Shown here: in pieces, positions 9,715-18,745 of the stretch
How the letters are laid out: the number at the start of each line of letters is the position of its first letter
Numbering within the stretch: the first letter of the stretch is position 1
Source: Synechococcus sp. CS-1328
GTDB lineage: Bacteria; Cyanobacteriota; Cyanobacteriia; PCC-6307; Cyanobiaceae
DNA: 64,000 bases
NCBI RefSeq assembly: GCF_025128095.1
Contig: NZ_JAHLYT010000071.1
Span: 186,001-250,000 of the forward strand
Reading direction: 5' to 3'
Translations under genes and position numbers: made by a program
Notes under the pieces: generated by a model
Database searches by the model: none
What the model was told of the DNA's origin: nothing
The model's input: the letters and a program-made list of their open reading frames with translations, nothing else

Positions 9715-11385
9715 TCAGACCGGATCGGTCACAGCCCCGAGGCTGCTGCTGCTGACCAGCCTGGCGTACTTGCCCAGCACACCCGTGCGGTATCGGGGTT
9801 CAGGCTTGACCCAGGCGGCGCGGCGGCGCTCCAGTTCAGCCTCATCGACGTTGAGCTGCAGCAGCAGCTGCCTGGCATCCACGGTGATGCTGTCGCCCTC
9901 CTCCACCAGAGCGATCGTGCCTCCCACGGCGGCTTCAGGGGCGACGTGGCCCACCACCAGGCCGTAGGAGCCACCGGAGAAGCGGCCGTCGGTGATCAGG
10001 GCCACCGATTCGCCCAGACCCTGGCCGATGATCGCGGCGGTGGGGCTGAGCATTTCGCGCATGCCCGGACCGCCAACGGGGCCTTCGTAGCGGACCACCA
10101 GCACGTCCCCGGGTTGAATCTGGCCATCGAGGATGGCGGCCAGGGCGGCTTCCTCACTTTCGTAGACCCGGGCCGGGCCGGTGATCACCGGGGTCTTGAC
10201 CCCTGAGATCTTGGCCACCGCACCTTCCTGGGCCAGGTTTCCCTTGAGGATGGCCAGGTGTCCCTTGGCATAGAGAGGGTTGGAGAGGGGACGGATCACG
10301 TCCTGATCGGCAGCCGGCTGGCTGGGAACGTTGGCCAACACCTCGCGCAGGGTCTTGCCTTCAATCGTGCGGCAATCGCCATGCAGCAATCCGGCATCCA
10401 GCAGCAGTTTCATCACCTGCGGAATGCCACCGGCCTGGTGAAGATTCACCGTGACATAGCGGCCGCTGGGTTTGAGATCGCAGATCACCGGCACCCGCTG
10501 CCGGATCTGCTCGAAATCATCGATCGAGAGTTCCACCCCAGCCGTGCGGGCAATCGCGAGCAGGTGCAGCACGGAATTGGTGGAGCCGCCCACCGCCATG
10601 ATCACGCTGATCGCGTTCTCGAAGGCCTCGCGGCTGAGCAGGTCGCGCGGGCGGATGTTGTTGGCAATCGCCTCCACCAGCACCTCGGCCGATCGGGCCG
10701 CACTCTCGGCTTTTTCCGGATCTTCGGCCGCCATGGTGGAGCTGTAGGGAAGGCTGAGGCCCATCGCTTCGAAGGCCGAGCTCATCGTGTTGGCGGTGAA
10801 CATGCCGCCGCAGCTTCCAGCGCCAGGGCAGGCGTTCTTCTCAATCGCCACCAGTTCCTCCTCGGCGATGCGTCCGCCGGAGAACTGACCCACCGCCTCA
10901 AACGCACTGACCACGGTGAGATCGCAGGGGCCGAGCTTGCCGGGCTTGATGGTGCCGCCATACACAAAGATGGCGGGGATATTCATGCGGGCCATGGCCA
11001 GCATGGCGCCTGGCATGTTCTTGTCGCAGCCCCCGATTGCCAGCAGTCCGTCCATGCTCTGGGCGTTGCAGGCGGTTTCGATCGAATCGGCGATCACCTC
11101 CCGGCTGACCAGGGAATATTTCATCCCTTCGGTGCCCATCGAGATGCCATCGCTCACCGTGATCGTGCCGAAGGTCTGGGGCATGGCCCCGGCGGCATGG
11201 GCGGCCTGCTCGGCGCAGCGGGTGAGATCGTTCAGACCCAGATTGCAGGGCGTGATCGTGCTGTAGCCGTTGGCGATGCCGATGATCGGTTTATTGAAGT
11301 CGCCGTCACCGAAACCAACGGCCCGCAGCATGGCCCGGTTGGGCGAACGCTGGATGCCCTGGGTGATGGCAGCGGAGCGGAGCAT
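9715..11385 (-). CDS. ilvD: Dihydroxy-acid dehydratase
   Basis: Dehydrates 2,3-dihydroxy-isovalerate and its methyl homologue to the 2-oxo acids of valine and isoleucine. The three iron-sulfur ligands are visible as TPCNLGL (Cys47), GGCDKNMPG and [16 protein letters not shown]. The C-terminal half has [12 protein letters not shown] and TDGRFSGG. Length 556 fits the family. It starts at ATG 11385, 45 bp downstream of the small membrane protein gene on the same strand. Confidence 0.97.
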   Translation of the reverse strand: MLRSAAITQGIQRSPNRAMLRAVGFGDGDFNKPIIGIANGYSTITPCNLGLNDLTRCAEQAAHAAGAMPQTFGTITVSDGISMGTEGMKYSLVSREVIADSIETACNAQSMDGLLAIGGCDKNMPGAMLAMARMNIPAIFVYGGTIKPGKLGPCDLTVVSAFEAVGQFSGGRIAEEELVAIEKNACPGAGSCGGMFTANTMSSAFEAMGLSLPYSSTMAAEDPEKAESAARSAEVLVEAIANNIRPRDLLSREAFENAISVIMAVGGSTNSVLHLLAIARTAGVELSIDDFEQIRQRVPVICDLKPSGRYVTVNLHQAGGIPQVMKLLLDAGLLHGDCRTIEGKTLREVLANVPSQPAADQDVIRPLSNPLYAKGHLAILKGNLAQEGAVAKISGVKTPVITGPARVYESEEAALAAILDGQIQPGDVLVVRYEGPVGGPGMREMLSPTAAIIGQGLGESVALITDGRFSGGSYGLVVGHVAPEAAVGGTIALVEEGDSITVDARQLLLQLNVDEAELERRRAAWVKPEPRYRTGVLGKYARLVSSSSLGAVTDPV

Positions 11386-11430
11386 GGCGGGCGGGCGGAA
11401 CTGGCTGTGAGAGCAACCTACCGATCCGGC

Positions 11431-11823
11431 TCAGCCCTCTCCGTTGGAGGCGCGATTCATCGGACGCTTGCCGTTGGTGGTGAGGCTTTCGAGCTGTCGC
11501 CGCACGTCTTCGATTGCCTGGTTGAGCTGCTGCACCTTGTCGTGCAACTGGGCCTCACTGGCACTGCCATGGGCTGGTCTGGAGGTCAGGCCTTCCTCCG
11601 CAGATCCGCTGTCCCCGGCTCCGGCGCCCTGCAGGCGTGAGAGGCGCAGCAGCCGCTCCTGCCGCAGTCGCTGGCGGCGGCGATCCGCTTCATTCAGCAG
11701 CCACCAGCCCAGCCCCGCAGCCCCCAGAGCCGCACCGGCGAAGGCGCTGAGCACCAGGCTGCTTCTGCCATAACCAGGGTTGCCGCCTGCATCCGGACCC
11801 GAGGAACGGCGAGAGGTGGACAT
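11431..11823 (-). CDS. Small membrane-anchored coiled-coil protein, unknown function
   Basis: The product has about 130 residues: a polar N terminus (MSTSRRSSGPDAGG), one hydrophobic segment (LVLSAFAGAALGAAGLGWWLL), then a basic Arg/Gln-rich stretch and a heptad-like helix (LHDKVQQLNQAIEDVRRQLESL). I start it at ATG 11823; the open frame continues upstream but would run into the upp coding region. Sandwiched between upp and ilvD on the same strand. No family recognised. Confidence 0.65.
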   Translation of the reverse strand: MSTSRRSSGPDAGGNPGYGRSSLVLSAFAGAALGAAGLGWWLLNEADRRRQRLRQERLLRLSRLQGAGAGDSGSAEEGLTSRPAHGSASEAQLHDKVQQLNQAIEDVRRQLESLTTNGKRPMNRASNGEG

Positions 11824-11857
11824 GGGCTCTTCCGGAACGGGAGCGACGAACCCGAGC

Positions 11858-12520
11858 CTAGGCAGCTCCCCCGAGGTTGCCGAACAAGCGAAGGACAACG
11901 TCGCCGATCCCCGGCGAGAGCCTGCCGGCTGGATCCAGCTCAGCGTCGATGCAGGCGCAGTAAACGGTGAGATCCGGGAAGGCTTCGGCGATGGCACTCA
12001 GACCGGGACGGGCCGCCAGGGTGGAGATCACCCGCAGCCGCTGGCCCTCCACGCCGCGCTGCTGCAGGCGCTGCAGCACGGCGATCAGGTCGCGCCCATC
12101 GCCGATTTCCGGGGCGTAGACCAACACCCCCACCCGGGAAGCGATCACCGCGGGCAGGGCATCGATTGCCCAGAACAGATCGCCGGAGCCGGTGGGTTGC
12201 ACTGCCACATGGGCCACCGTGGCCACGGGCAGTACGGTCTGGCCGCCCTGCCAGAGCCCCAGCCCGCCCCGCAGCATCGGCACCACCAGCACCGGCACCG
12301 AGGCATCCACCACCGTGCCTTCGCTCGAGGCCAGGGGCGTCTGCACGGTCACCCGCTGATGGGGCAACCAGTCGCGCAGGGCTTCGTAGGTAAGCCAGCG
12401 GCCCAGCTCGGCCATGCCGGTGGCAAAGAGGGCGGGCGGGGTCTGGGCATCGCGCAGCAACGTGAGCCAGTGGCCGATCAGGGGATGGGGTGGCACCACC
12501 ACCCGCAGGGACATGCTCAT
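11858..12520 (-). CDS. upp: Uracil phosphoribosyltransferase-like protein (diverged)
   Basis: The N-terminal half is recognisably UPRT: RVVVPPHPLIGHWLTLLRD, then GMAELGRWLTYEALRDWLP and VPMLRGGL. UPRT condenses uracil with PRPP to UMP. The normal PRPP-binding loop (family form DPMLATGGS) is not visible; its place around residues 131-142 reads VYAPEIGDGRDL. The C-terminal DAELDPAGRLSPGIGDVV block does resemble the uracil-binding end. Picocyanobacterial homologues carry the upp name with similar divergence, as far as I recall, so activity should not be assumed. Length 220. Confidence 0.82.
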   Translation of the reverse strand: MSMSLRVVVPPHPLIGHWLTLLRDAQTPPALFATGMAELGRWLTYEALRDWLPHQRVTVQTPLASSEGTVVDASVPVLVVPMLRGGLGLWQGGQTVLPVATVAHVAVQPTGSGDLFWAIDALPAVIASRVGVLVYAPEIGDGRDLIAVLQRLQQRGVEGQRLRVISTLAARPGLSAIAEAFPDLTVYCACIDAELDPAGRLSPGIGDVVLRLFGNLGGAA

Positions 12521-12600
12521 GAACAGGAGGCAGTTGCCAGGGATGCTCGCGCTGGCGAACCCCTTGGCATAACTTGAAGGGCCACCGTACCCGCGCCGTG

Positions 12601-13161
12601 ATGCTCCGCCGTTGTCTGCGGTTCCTGGCCTGCTGTGGTGGCTGGATGCTCTTCAGGAAGGTCCCACTTGCTCTGCTGCTGAGCACGTCCGTGCTGCTCG
12701 CCGGACCCGCCTGGCTTGGCGGAGCGCTCTCGGCTGAGGCGATCACGGCGCCGGAGCTGCGCGGTCAACGCACCGTGCAGGACCTGCAACCGGACATGCA
12801 CGGCCGCGACCTGAAGCAGCAGGAATTTCTCAAGGCCGAGCTGCAGGGCTACGACTTCAGCGACACCGATCTGCGGGGTGCCGTGTTCAATTCCAGCAAT
12901 CTGCGCGGCGCCAATCTGCAGGGGGCCGACCTGGGCGATGTGGTGGCCTTCGCCAGCCGGTTTGATGGTGCCGATCTGCGGGACGCCAGGCTGCGCAACG
13001 CCATGCTGATGCAGAGCCGCTTCCGCGATGCCGAGATCAGCGGCGCCGATTTCAGCGATGCGGTGCTCGATCTGACCGAACAGAAGGCCCTCTGCAAGCG
13101 GGCCACCGGCTCCAATCCAGTCACAGGCGTCAGCACAGCCGAAAGCCTGGGTTGCCGCTGA
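12601..13161 (+). CDS. Exported pentapeptide-repeat protein
   Basis: A hydrophobic N-terminal segment (KVPLALLLSTSVLLAGPAWL) looks like a signal peptide. It is followed by about a dozen A(D/N)LXX-type pentapeptides such as ADLRD, ANLQG, ADFSD and SNLRG, predicted to fold as a right-handed quadrilateral beta-helix. A C-terminal pair of cysteines (ALCKRAT and SLGCR) is typical of lumenal pentapeptide proteins in cyanobacteria. Start is uncertain: ATG 12601 is used here, but ATG 12646 would give a more compact signal peptide. Function unknown. Divergent from upp. Confidence 0.85.
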   Translation: MLRRCLRFLACCGGWMLFRKVPLALLLSTSVLLAGPAWLGGALSAEAITAPELRGQRTVQDLQPDMHGRDLKQQEFLKAELQGYDFSDTDLRGAVFNSSNLRGANLQGADLGDVVAFASRFDGADLRDARLRNAMLMQSRFRDAEISGADFSDAVLDLTEQKALCKRATGSNPVTGVSTAESLGCR

Positions 13162-13299
13162 ACCAAGCAACCGGAGGCCCATCAAGCGGAGGCCCGTCAA
13201 GGCAGGACCCATCAAGCCGAGACGAACCGAACCCCTCGATGCGTTGCATTGCCATCACGAACGCTGCAAGTCCCACTGCAGGTCTGACCGCATAGATTC

Positions 13300-13425
13300 G
13301 AGCACCGGTTCCGGAGGGGAACAGCCTCCGGAGGTAACGGGGAAAGTCCGGTGAAAATCCGGCGCTGTCCCGCAGCTGTGATGGCTCCAGTCCTGGAGCC
13401 CAGCCAGAACGCCCACCGGTTGTTC
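13300..13425 (+). promoter_or_regulatory. Cobalamin (AdoCbl-class) riboswitch
   Basis: The conserved core is present in order: a P1 half ACCGGT (13304-13309), a hairpin from complementary CCGGAGG and CCTCCGG, GGGGAAAGTCCGGTGAAAATCC, the GCTGTCCCGCAGCTGTGA block, and a B12-box-like GCCAGAACGCCC. The closing ACCGGT (13415-13420) follows. Downstream, a small hairpin (13465-13477) overlaps an AGGAGG sequence, so it may act by hiding a ribosome-binding site. It precedes hupE and cobW. Confidence 0.92.
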
Positions 13426-13455
13426 TCTTCATCCCGGCGCGGACCGGACCCCTGC

Positions 13456-14148
13456 ATGTTTTTTCCTGGCTCCCAGGAGGGCTCCGGCCCCCTCTGGATT
13501 CGCACGCAACATTTGCCGGCCCCGGTTGCCACAGGCAGCCGGCTCCGTTCCCGTCTTCTGCCGCTCTGTGGCCTGCCGATCGTTCTGCTGGGCGGTCTGT
13601 TGCTGGCGGGGCCGGCACAGGCGCACCATTTCATGGAGCTGATGGGGCTGAAGCCCACGCCGATCAATGGATTGATCAGCGGCCTGGCCCATCCGCTTCT
13701 GGGTCCCGATCATCTGCTCTTCCTGTTGGCCCTGTCGCTGGTGGGATTGCAGCAGCGCGCCACCTGGATGTTGGCCCTGCTGGCCACCGGTCTGGGCGGC
13801 AGTGCTCTGGGGCTGGCCTTGCCCCACCTGCCAGGAGCCGAGGCTGCCGTGGCCTTCACCCTCACCCTGGTGGGCCTGGTTCTGCTCGACAGGCTGCCCC
13901 GCTGGGTTCTGGTGCCTGCCTTTGGCTTGCATGGCTACGTGCTCAGTGATGCCGTTCTGGGTTGGACGGCTGGTCCGACCGGCAGCTATCTGATCGGTCT
14001 GATGCTCAGTCAGATGGCTCTGCTGCTGGTGTCGCTCTGGGCGATGCGCCACACCGCTGCCAGCCTCACCCCGACCCGCCAGCGCCTGATTGCGGCCGGG
14101 CTGATCGGCTGCGGTGGCGCCTGGGCCTGGTCGAGCCTGGTGGGCTGA
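13456..14148 (+). CDS. hupE: HupE/UreJ family metal permease, probable cobalt uptake
   Basis: A signal-peptide-like N terminus ends in AGPAQA, followed by HHFMELMGLKPTPINGLISGLAHPLLGPDHLLF, whose His and Asp residues are the HupE metal motif. Six or so membrane segments follow. The family takes up nickel or cobalt; a cobalamin riboswitch directly upstream points to cobalt for B12. The start is uncertain: ATG 13456 is used, but it lies ahead of the AGGAGG at 13475-13480, and a TTG at 13513 is another candidate. cobW follows after 8 bp. Confidence 0.88.
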   Translation: MFFPGSQEGSGPLWIRTQHLPAPVATGSRLRSRLLPLCGLPIVLLGGLLLAGPAQAHHFMELMGLKPTPINGLISGLAHPLLGPDHLLFLLALSLVGLQQRATWMLALLATGLGGSALGLALPHLPGAEAAVAFTLTLVGLVLLDRLPRWVLVPAFGLHGYVLSDAVLGWTAGPTGSYLIGLMLSQMALLLVSLWAMRHTAASLTPTRQRLIAAGLIGCGGAWAWSSLVG

Positions 14149-14156
14149 ACCCAACC

Positions 14157-15287
14157 ATGGCCCCTGTACATTCCCGCCTTCCGGTCACGGTGGTGACCGG
14201 CTTTCTTGGTGCCGGAAAGACCACCCTGCTGCGTCATCTGCTTCTGAACAGCGGTCAGCGCCTCGCCGTTCTGGTCAACGAATTCGGTGATGTGGGCATC
14301 GATGGATCGCTGCTGCGCGATTGCGGCTTCTGCCCGGAGGAGGAGGCCGAAGGCCGATTGGTGGAGCTGACCAACGGCTGCCTTTGCTGCACCGTGCAGG
14401 ACGACTTCCTGCCCACCATGGCTCGGCTGCTGGAGCGCTCGGACCAGCTCGACGGCATCGTGGTCGAAACCAGTGGCCTCGCCCTGCCGGCTCCGTTGGT
14501 GGATGCCTTCCGCTGGCCTGAGATCCGCACCCGCACCCGGGTCCATGCCGTGGTCACGGTGGTGGATGGTGAATCTCTGGCGGCTGGCAACGTGGTGGCG
14601 GATCCGGCTGTGCTGGAGGCCCAACGCCTTGCGGATCCAAGCCTGGATCACGCCACGGCGATCGAGGACCTGTTCGAAGACCAGCTGGAGGCGGCCGATC
14701 TGGTGCTGATCAGCCGAGCCGATCGGATCAGCCCCGACGACCTGGCGCGCCTGCGCCAGCAGCTGCAGCCACGCCTGCGCAGGGGCACGGCCGTTCTGCC
14801 GATGCAGCGGGGTGTGATCAGCCCGGAGCTGGTGCTGCAGCTCCGCCGGACAGACGAGACTCAGGCTCGGCCTCAGGGCGAGCACCACCACGACGGTGAC
14901 GACCATCACCACGACCACGACCACCACGGCGACCATCACGACCATGCCCATGTGGCGATGGGATCGGCGGTGTTGCGCCTGGCCGGCGACTGGTCGCGTC
15001 AGCAGGTGGAGGTCGCCATCGCTGCGCTGATCCAGAGCCAGGGGCTGATCCGGCTCAAGGGTTGGTTGTGGCAGCAGGGCCGTCCACGCCCCCTGCAGAT
15101 TCAGGCCGTGGGCCCACGGCTGGAGTGCTGGTACGAAACCGCCCCCTCCAGCCAGCTGGCCGGCGAGCCTGGGCTTGAACTGGTGGCCCTGGGGCTGGGT
15201 CTCGACGCGGAGGCCTGCAAGGCCTGCCTGCTCGATGCGCTCCACTCTGCCCCTGCGCTCCCCTCTGCCCCTGCACCAAGACGGTGA
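14157..15287 (+). CDS. cobW: CobW/COG0523 family GTPase, His-rich metallochaperone
   Basis: Walker A GFLGAGKTT is at residues 15-23, the metal-binding CLCC motif at 75-78, and the base-recognition position reads SRAD (186-189) in place of the usual NKxD. Between the GTPase and CobW C-terminal domains, residues about 242-266 are nearly all His and Asp, a likely metal store. CobW proteins load metal in a GTP-dependent way; with HupE and the B12 riboswitch upstream, cobalt delivery to cobalamin synthesis is the best inference. Zinc remains possible. ATG 14157 lies 8 bp past hupE. Confidence 0.93.
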   Translation: MAPVHSRLPVTVVTGFLGAGKTTLLRHLLLNSGQRLAVLVNEFGDVGIDGSLLRDCGFCPEEEAEGRLVELTNGCLCCTVQDDFLPTMARLLERSDQLDGIVVETSGLALPAPLVDAFRWPEIRTRTRVHAVVTVVDGESLAAGNVVADPAVLEAQRLADPSLDHATAIEDLFEDQLEAADLVLISRADRISPDDLARLRQQLQPRLRRGTAVLPMQRGVISPELVLQLRRTDETQARPQGEHHHDGDDHHHDHDHHGDHHDHAHVAMGSAVLRLAGDWSRQQVEVAIAALIQSQGLIRLKGWLWQQGRPRPLQIQAVGPRLECWYETAPSSQLAGEPGLELVALGLGLDAEACKACLLDALHSAPALPSAPAPRR

Positions 15288-15288
15288 T

Positions 15289-15678
15289 TCAGTCGAGGGG
15301 GATATCACCTCGGGCGCAGAGTCCATCCCAGCAGAGGGAAGCATCCGCGCTCCAGGTGCTCTCCACCTCGCGCCAGTCTCCAGGGGCCTGGTCCTGGCGC
15401 ATGCGCACGCTGCCGGAGCCGTCGTGCTGGAAGTCGAAGCGGCGCTCACCCACCTGCAGCTGCCAGCGCTCACCGATGCTCATCACTGTCATCGCGCAGG
15501 GTTGCCAGGGCCCGTCGGCCAGGCGGCAATCAAGACTCACGATCGGAGGGCTGGAGCTTGGTTCCGGATCGGAGCCGGCAGGACCCGCCTGGGCCGGCAG
15601 TGCAGCGATCGGCCCGAGCAACAGCGCCAGCATCACCACCGGTTGCCATAGATCCAGCGATGGAGACACGGGCAGCAC
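15289..15678 (-). CDS. Small exported hypothetical protein
   Basis: The product has 129 residues from GTG 15678. A hydrophobic leader (VVMLALLLGPIAALPAQA) looks cleavable. The mature part has Cys residues at LDCRLADGPWQPCAM and ASLCWDGLCARG, suggesting two disulfides, and several Trp. An internal ATG at 15633 could be the true start and would make a shorter leader. It is convergent with cobW, the stops being 1 bp apart. No family recognised. Confidence 0.7.
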   Translation of the reverse strand: MLPVSPSLDLWQPVVMLALLLGPIAALPAQAGPAGSDPEPSSSPPIVSLDCRLADGPWQPCAMTVMSIGERWQLQVGERRFDFQHDGSGSVRMRQDQAPGDWREVESTWSADASLCWDGLCARGDIPLD

Positions 15679-15769
15679 GGCGGCGCAGCTGGTACCCCTT
15701 CAAGCTGATTACCGCGGCTGTCAAGGGGGCGGTGGGCTGCCAAGATTTAACAAATCTCCGACAGCCCCG

Positions 15770-16027
15770 GTGCCCCTCTACAGCGCTCGCGTTCAGGTGT
15801 CCCTGCGCCCCTCGGTGCTCGATCCGGCCGGCGAAGCCACCCGGGCCGCTGCCGCCCGCCTGGGGGTCGAGGGGGTGACGCGGCTGCGGATCGGCAAGGC
15901 GATCGAGCTGGAGCTGGAGGCGCCCGACCGGGCCACGGCCCAGGCCCAGGCTGAACTGCTCAGCGATCGTCTGCTGTCCAATCCGGTGATCGAGAACTGG
16001 ACCCTTGAACTGCAGGAGCTGGGCTGA
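15770..16027 (+). CDS. purS: Phosphoribosylformylglycinamidine synthase subunit PurS
   Basis: An 85-residue protein from GTG 15770 (MPLYSARVQVSLRPSVLDP). The family core AARLGVEGVTRLRIGKAIELELE and the end NPVIENWTLELQEL are clear. PurS holds PurQ and PurL together in the complex that makes FGAM from FGAR and glutamine in purine synthesis. The frame is open upstream, but homology starts at this GTG. purQ follows 75 bp downstream; purL is not in the window. Confidence 0.95.
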   Translation: MPLYSARVQVSLRPSVLDPAGEATRAAAARLGVEGVTRLRIGKAIELELEAPDRATAQAQAELLSDRLLSNPVIENWTLELQELG

Positions 16028-16102
16028 TCCAGGCGGCTCCACAGCCCCTCGGACCAGGCTCGGCATCCATCCCTCGCATCACCCGCACCCCACTTCTCCC
16101 TC

Positions 16103-16756
16103 ATGACCATCGGCATCGTGGTGTTCCCCGGTTCCAACTGCGACCGGGATGTGCGCTGGGCCATGGAGGGCTGCCTGGGTCGCCCCACCCGTTTCCTCTG
16201 GCATGAGGAGCGCGATCTCTCCGGGCTGGAGGCGGTGGTGCTGCCCGGAGGCTTCAGCTATGGCGACTACCTGCGTTGCGGCGCCATCGCCCGGTTCGCG
16301 CCGGTGCTGCAGGAGGTGCTGTCCTTCGCGGAGCGGGGCGGACCGGTGCTGGGCATCTGCAATGGCTTTCAGGTGTTGACGGAACTGGGCCTGCTGCCTG
16401 GGGCGCTCACCCGTAACGAGAAGCTGCACTTCCTCTGCGAACCCAGCCGCCTGGAGGTGCAACCGGGTCACTGCCGCTGGCTGGGCGGCTATGACGCCTG
16501 TGAGAGCATCACCCTGCCGATTGCCCACGGTGAAGGGCGCTATCAGGTGGAACCCGAGCGGTTGAAGCAGCTGGAGGATCAGGGCTGCGTCGTGCTGCGC
16601 TATGCCGATAACCCCAATGGCTCCGTGGGTAACGTGGCCGGCCTCACCAATGCCGGCGGCAATGTGCTCGGTCTGATGCCCCACCCGGAGCGGGCCTGCG
16701 ATCCGGTCACCGGGGGCATCGATGGCCGGCGCCTGCTGGAGGCGGTGGGCTCCTGA
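16103..16756 (+). CDS. purQ: Phosphoribosylformylglycinamidine synthase subunit PurQ (glutaminase)
   Basis: Class I glutamine amidotransferase that supplies ammonia to PurL. It opens with [15 protein letters not shown], has [12 protein letters not shown], the nucleophile Cys86 in LGICNGFQ, and the His194/Glu196 pair in MPHPERA. The 217-residue length is usual for a free-standing PurQ. With purS directly upstream this is the split (small PurL) form of FGAM synthase. The next gene starts 12 bp after the stop. Confidence 0.97.
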   Translation: MTIGIVVFPGSNCDRDVRWAMEGCLGRPTRFLWHEERDLSGLEAVVLPGGFSYGDYLRCGAIARFAPVLQEVLSFAERGGPVLGICNGFQVLTELGLLPGALTRNEKLHFLCEPSRLEVQPGHCRWLGGYDACESITLPIAHGEGRYQVEPERLKQLEDQGCVVLRYADNPNGSVGNVAGLTNAGGNVLGLMPHPERACDPVTGGIDGRRLLEAVGS

Positions 16757-16768
16757 GCCGGCCTGCGG

Positions 16769-17776
16769 ATGACGTTGCACCGCCGTTCCTTTCTGGCCGC
16801 GCTGGCCGGGGCTGGTGGTGTGGGGATGGCAGCGGCAGCGCGGGTTCCAGGGGTTGCCCCAGCAGACGCCCTTTCACAACGGCCCGCCGTGCAAGCACCG
16901 GCCCTGCCCATGCCACCGCCCCTGACGGCCGGCAGCCGGCTGGTGGCGATCGCGCCCGGAACCTGGTGGGAGGATCCCGAGCCGGAGCAGGCCAACCTGG
17001 AGGCTCAAATCGGGAACGCCGGCTGGGAGCTGCTGGTGCCGGTAGCGACGCGTCAGCGCTGGCACTGGTTTTCGGGCACGGACCGCCAACGCCGTCAGGC
17101 CTGGGAGCAGGCGATCGCTGAGCAACGGGCGGAGGGCGTGCTGGCCGTCACAGCCGGCTGGGGCAGTGCCCGGCTGCTCGAGAGTGGCTGGCAGCCGCCG
17201 CCTCGGCCGATCTGGCTGATGGGCTTCTCCGATGCCAGCGCCTTGCTGCTGGCCCAGTGCGCGGCCGGTCTGGGCGGCGCGATCCATGGGGGCCTGCACG
17301 GCGATGCCGGCCAATGGCAGCGATTGGTGCGGCTGCTGCGGCGCCAGCCGGTCGAGCCCCTCCAGGGACAGGGCTGGCGCAGTGGCATCGCGGAGGGGCC
17401 ACTGGTGGTGACCAACCTCACGGTGGCGACCCATTTGATCGGCACTGCCTGGTTGCCGGATCTGCGGGGGCGGATTGTGGTCTTTGAGGATGTGGGTGAG
17501 GCCCCCTACCGGGTGGATCGGATGCTCACCCAATGGCGCACCGCCGGGTTGCTGGCGGGGGTGGCCGGGATCGGACTGGGCCGGTTTCAGTGGACGCCGG
17601 ACGACGTGATGCCTGGCGATCTCTCGATGGAGGAGGTGCTGCAAGAGCGCTTCGGCGATCTGGGCATCCCCTTGGTGGGCCGGTTGCCCGTGGGGCATGG
17701 CAGGCCGAATCTGGCCCTGCCCCTGGGACATCGGGCCCGGCTGGATGGCAGCGCCGGAACCCTGACATTGCTGTGA
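16769..17776 (+). CDS. Exported S66 family peptidase (LD-carboxypeptidase-like)
   Basis: The N terminus HRRSFLAALAGAGG has a twin-arginine pattern, so export by Tat is likely. The S66 fold is supported by AIAPG near the start and a Ser-Glu-His set: Ser154 in MGFSDASAL, Glu240 in VFEDVGEAPYRVDRML and His310 in PVGHG. LD-carboxypeptidases remove the terminal D-Ala from muropeptide tetrapeptides during murein recycling; a periplasmic version is unusual but found in cyanobacteria. Length 335. Sits 12 bp behind purQ, perhaps by read-through rather than shared function. Confidence 0.87.
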   Translation: MTLHRRSFLAALAGAGGVGMAAAARVPGVAPADALSQRPAVQAPALPMPPPLTAGSRLVAIAPGTWWEDPEPEQANLEAQIGNAGWELLVPVATRQRWHWFSGTDRQRRQAWEQAIAEQRAEGVLAVTAGWGSARLLESGWQPPPRPIWLMGFSDASALLLAQCAAGLGGAIHGGLHGDAGQWQRLVRLLRRQPVEPLQGQGWRSGIAEGPLVVTNLTVATHLIGTAWLPDLRGRIVVFEDVGEAPYRVDRMLTQWRTAGLLAGVAGIGLGRFQWTPDDVMPGDLSMEEVLQERFGDLGIPLVGRLPVGHGRPNLALPLGHRARLDGSAGTLTLL

Positions 17777-17813
17777 AGCAGCGCTGCGGCGCCAGCAGAC
17801 ATGACGCCAGACA

Positions 17814-17838
17814 TGAAAAAGGGCCCTCGAGGGGCCCA
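17814..17838 (-). terminator. Rho-independent terminator of the peroxiredoxin gene
   Basis: A stem of GGGCCC repeats (17821-17837) is followed on the minus strand by five T residues (17816-17820). It lies about 95 bp beyond the stop of the minus-strand peroxiredoxin gene. It could also limit read-through from the plus strand, but no T run follows on that side. Confidence 0.75.
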
Positions 17839-17933
17839 GAGGGTGAAACAGAAACGAGCTGTTGCTGAAGGAGTCAGCAAAGTGGCAACCAGTTCAGTAG
17901 TCCCCGCTTACAACCGTGCTGGCTCAGGTGTGA

Positions 17934-18524
17934 TCAGTTCACAGCAGCAAAGAAGTCCTTGCTCTTGACCGGATCAGGATTCATGGTCTTATCGCCAGGC
18001 ATCCAGTTGGCGGGGCAGACTTCATCCGGATTGTTGCGGATGTGCTGGAAGGCCTGCAGCAGGCGCAGGGTTTCATCCACACTGCGGCCAACGGGCAGGT
18101 TGTTGATCGTGCTTTGCATGATGACGCCATCAGGATCGATGATGAACAGACCACGCAGGGCCACTCCGGCCTCTTCGTCGAGCACCTCGTAAGCGCGGGC
18201 GATGTCTTTCTTCAGGTCTGCCACCAGGGGATAGGCGATATCGCCGATGCCACCGCTCTTGCGCTCGGTCTGAATCCAGGCCAGATGGCTGAACTGGCTG
18301 TCGACCGAAACACCCAGAACCTCGCAATTGCGGCTGGAGAATTCGCCGTAACTGTCAGAGAAGGCGGTGATCTCCGTGGGGCACACGAAGGTGAAGTCGA
18401 GCGGATAGAAGAACAGCACCACGTACTTGCCGCGATACTGGGACAAGGTGACGTCCTGGAACTCCTGGTCGATCACGGCGGTGGCCGTGAAATCAGGAGC
18501 GGGCAGACCGACGAGCCGGGACAT
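17934..18524 (-). CDS. Typical 2-Cys peroxiredoxin
   Basis: A thiol peroxidase that reduces H2O2 and alkyl hydroperoxides, normally recycled by thioredoxin in cyanobacteria. Peroxidatic Cys48 sits in [10 protein letters not shown] and the resolving Cys170 in DEVCPANW. The 196-residue length and the C-terminal tail past Cys170 are those of the AhpC/Prx1 group. The gene has its own terminator and is divergent from the small conserved gene at 18746, across about 220 bp. Confidence 0.96.
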   Translation of the reverse strand: MSRLVGLPAPDFTATAVIDQEFQDVTLSQYRGKYVVLFFYPLDFTFVCPTEITAFSDSYGEFSSRNCEVLGVSVDSQFSHLAWIQTERKSGGIGDIAYPLVADLKKDIARAYEVLDEEAGVALRGLFIIDPDGVIMQSTINNLPVGRSVDETLRLLQAFQHIRNNPDEVCPANWMPGDKTMNPDPVKSKDFFAAVN

Positions 18525-18745
18525 GGCGGAAGCGAAGTGGGAAGCAGAAGGTGCGAAAGTCCAACCGGCACCTGGAGGGAAACTCGAAGCGAGGACTCAA
18601 AATCCCTGGCTCTGACATCCTGCCAAAATGAAGTCGTATCGGCTTCCAGTTGGACTCCAACAATTTATCACGGATCCCACGCGCCTCGGCGAAGCAGGAC
18701 CTAACGGCGCCGCCATAGGGTGGTGTTCCAGAACGCGATGACCCC

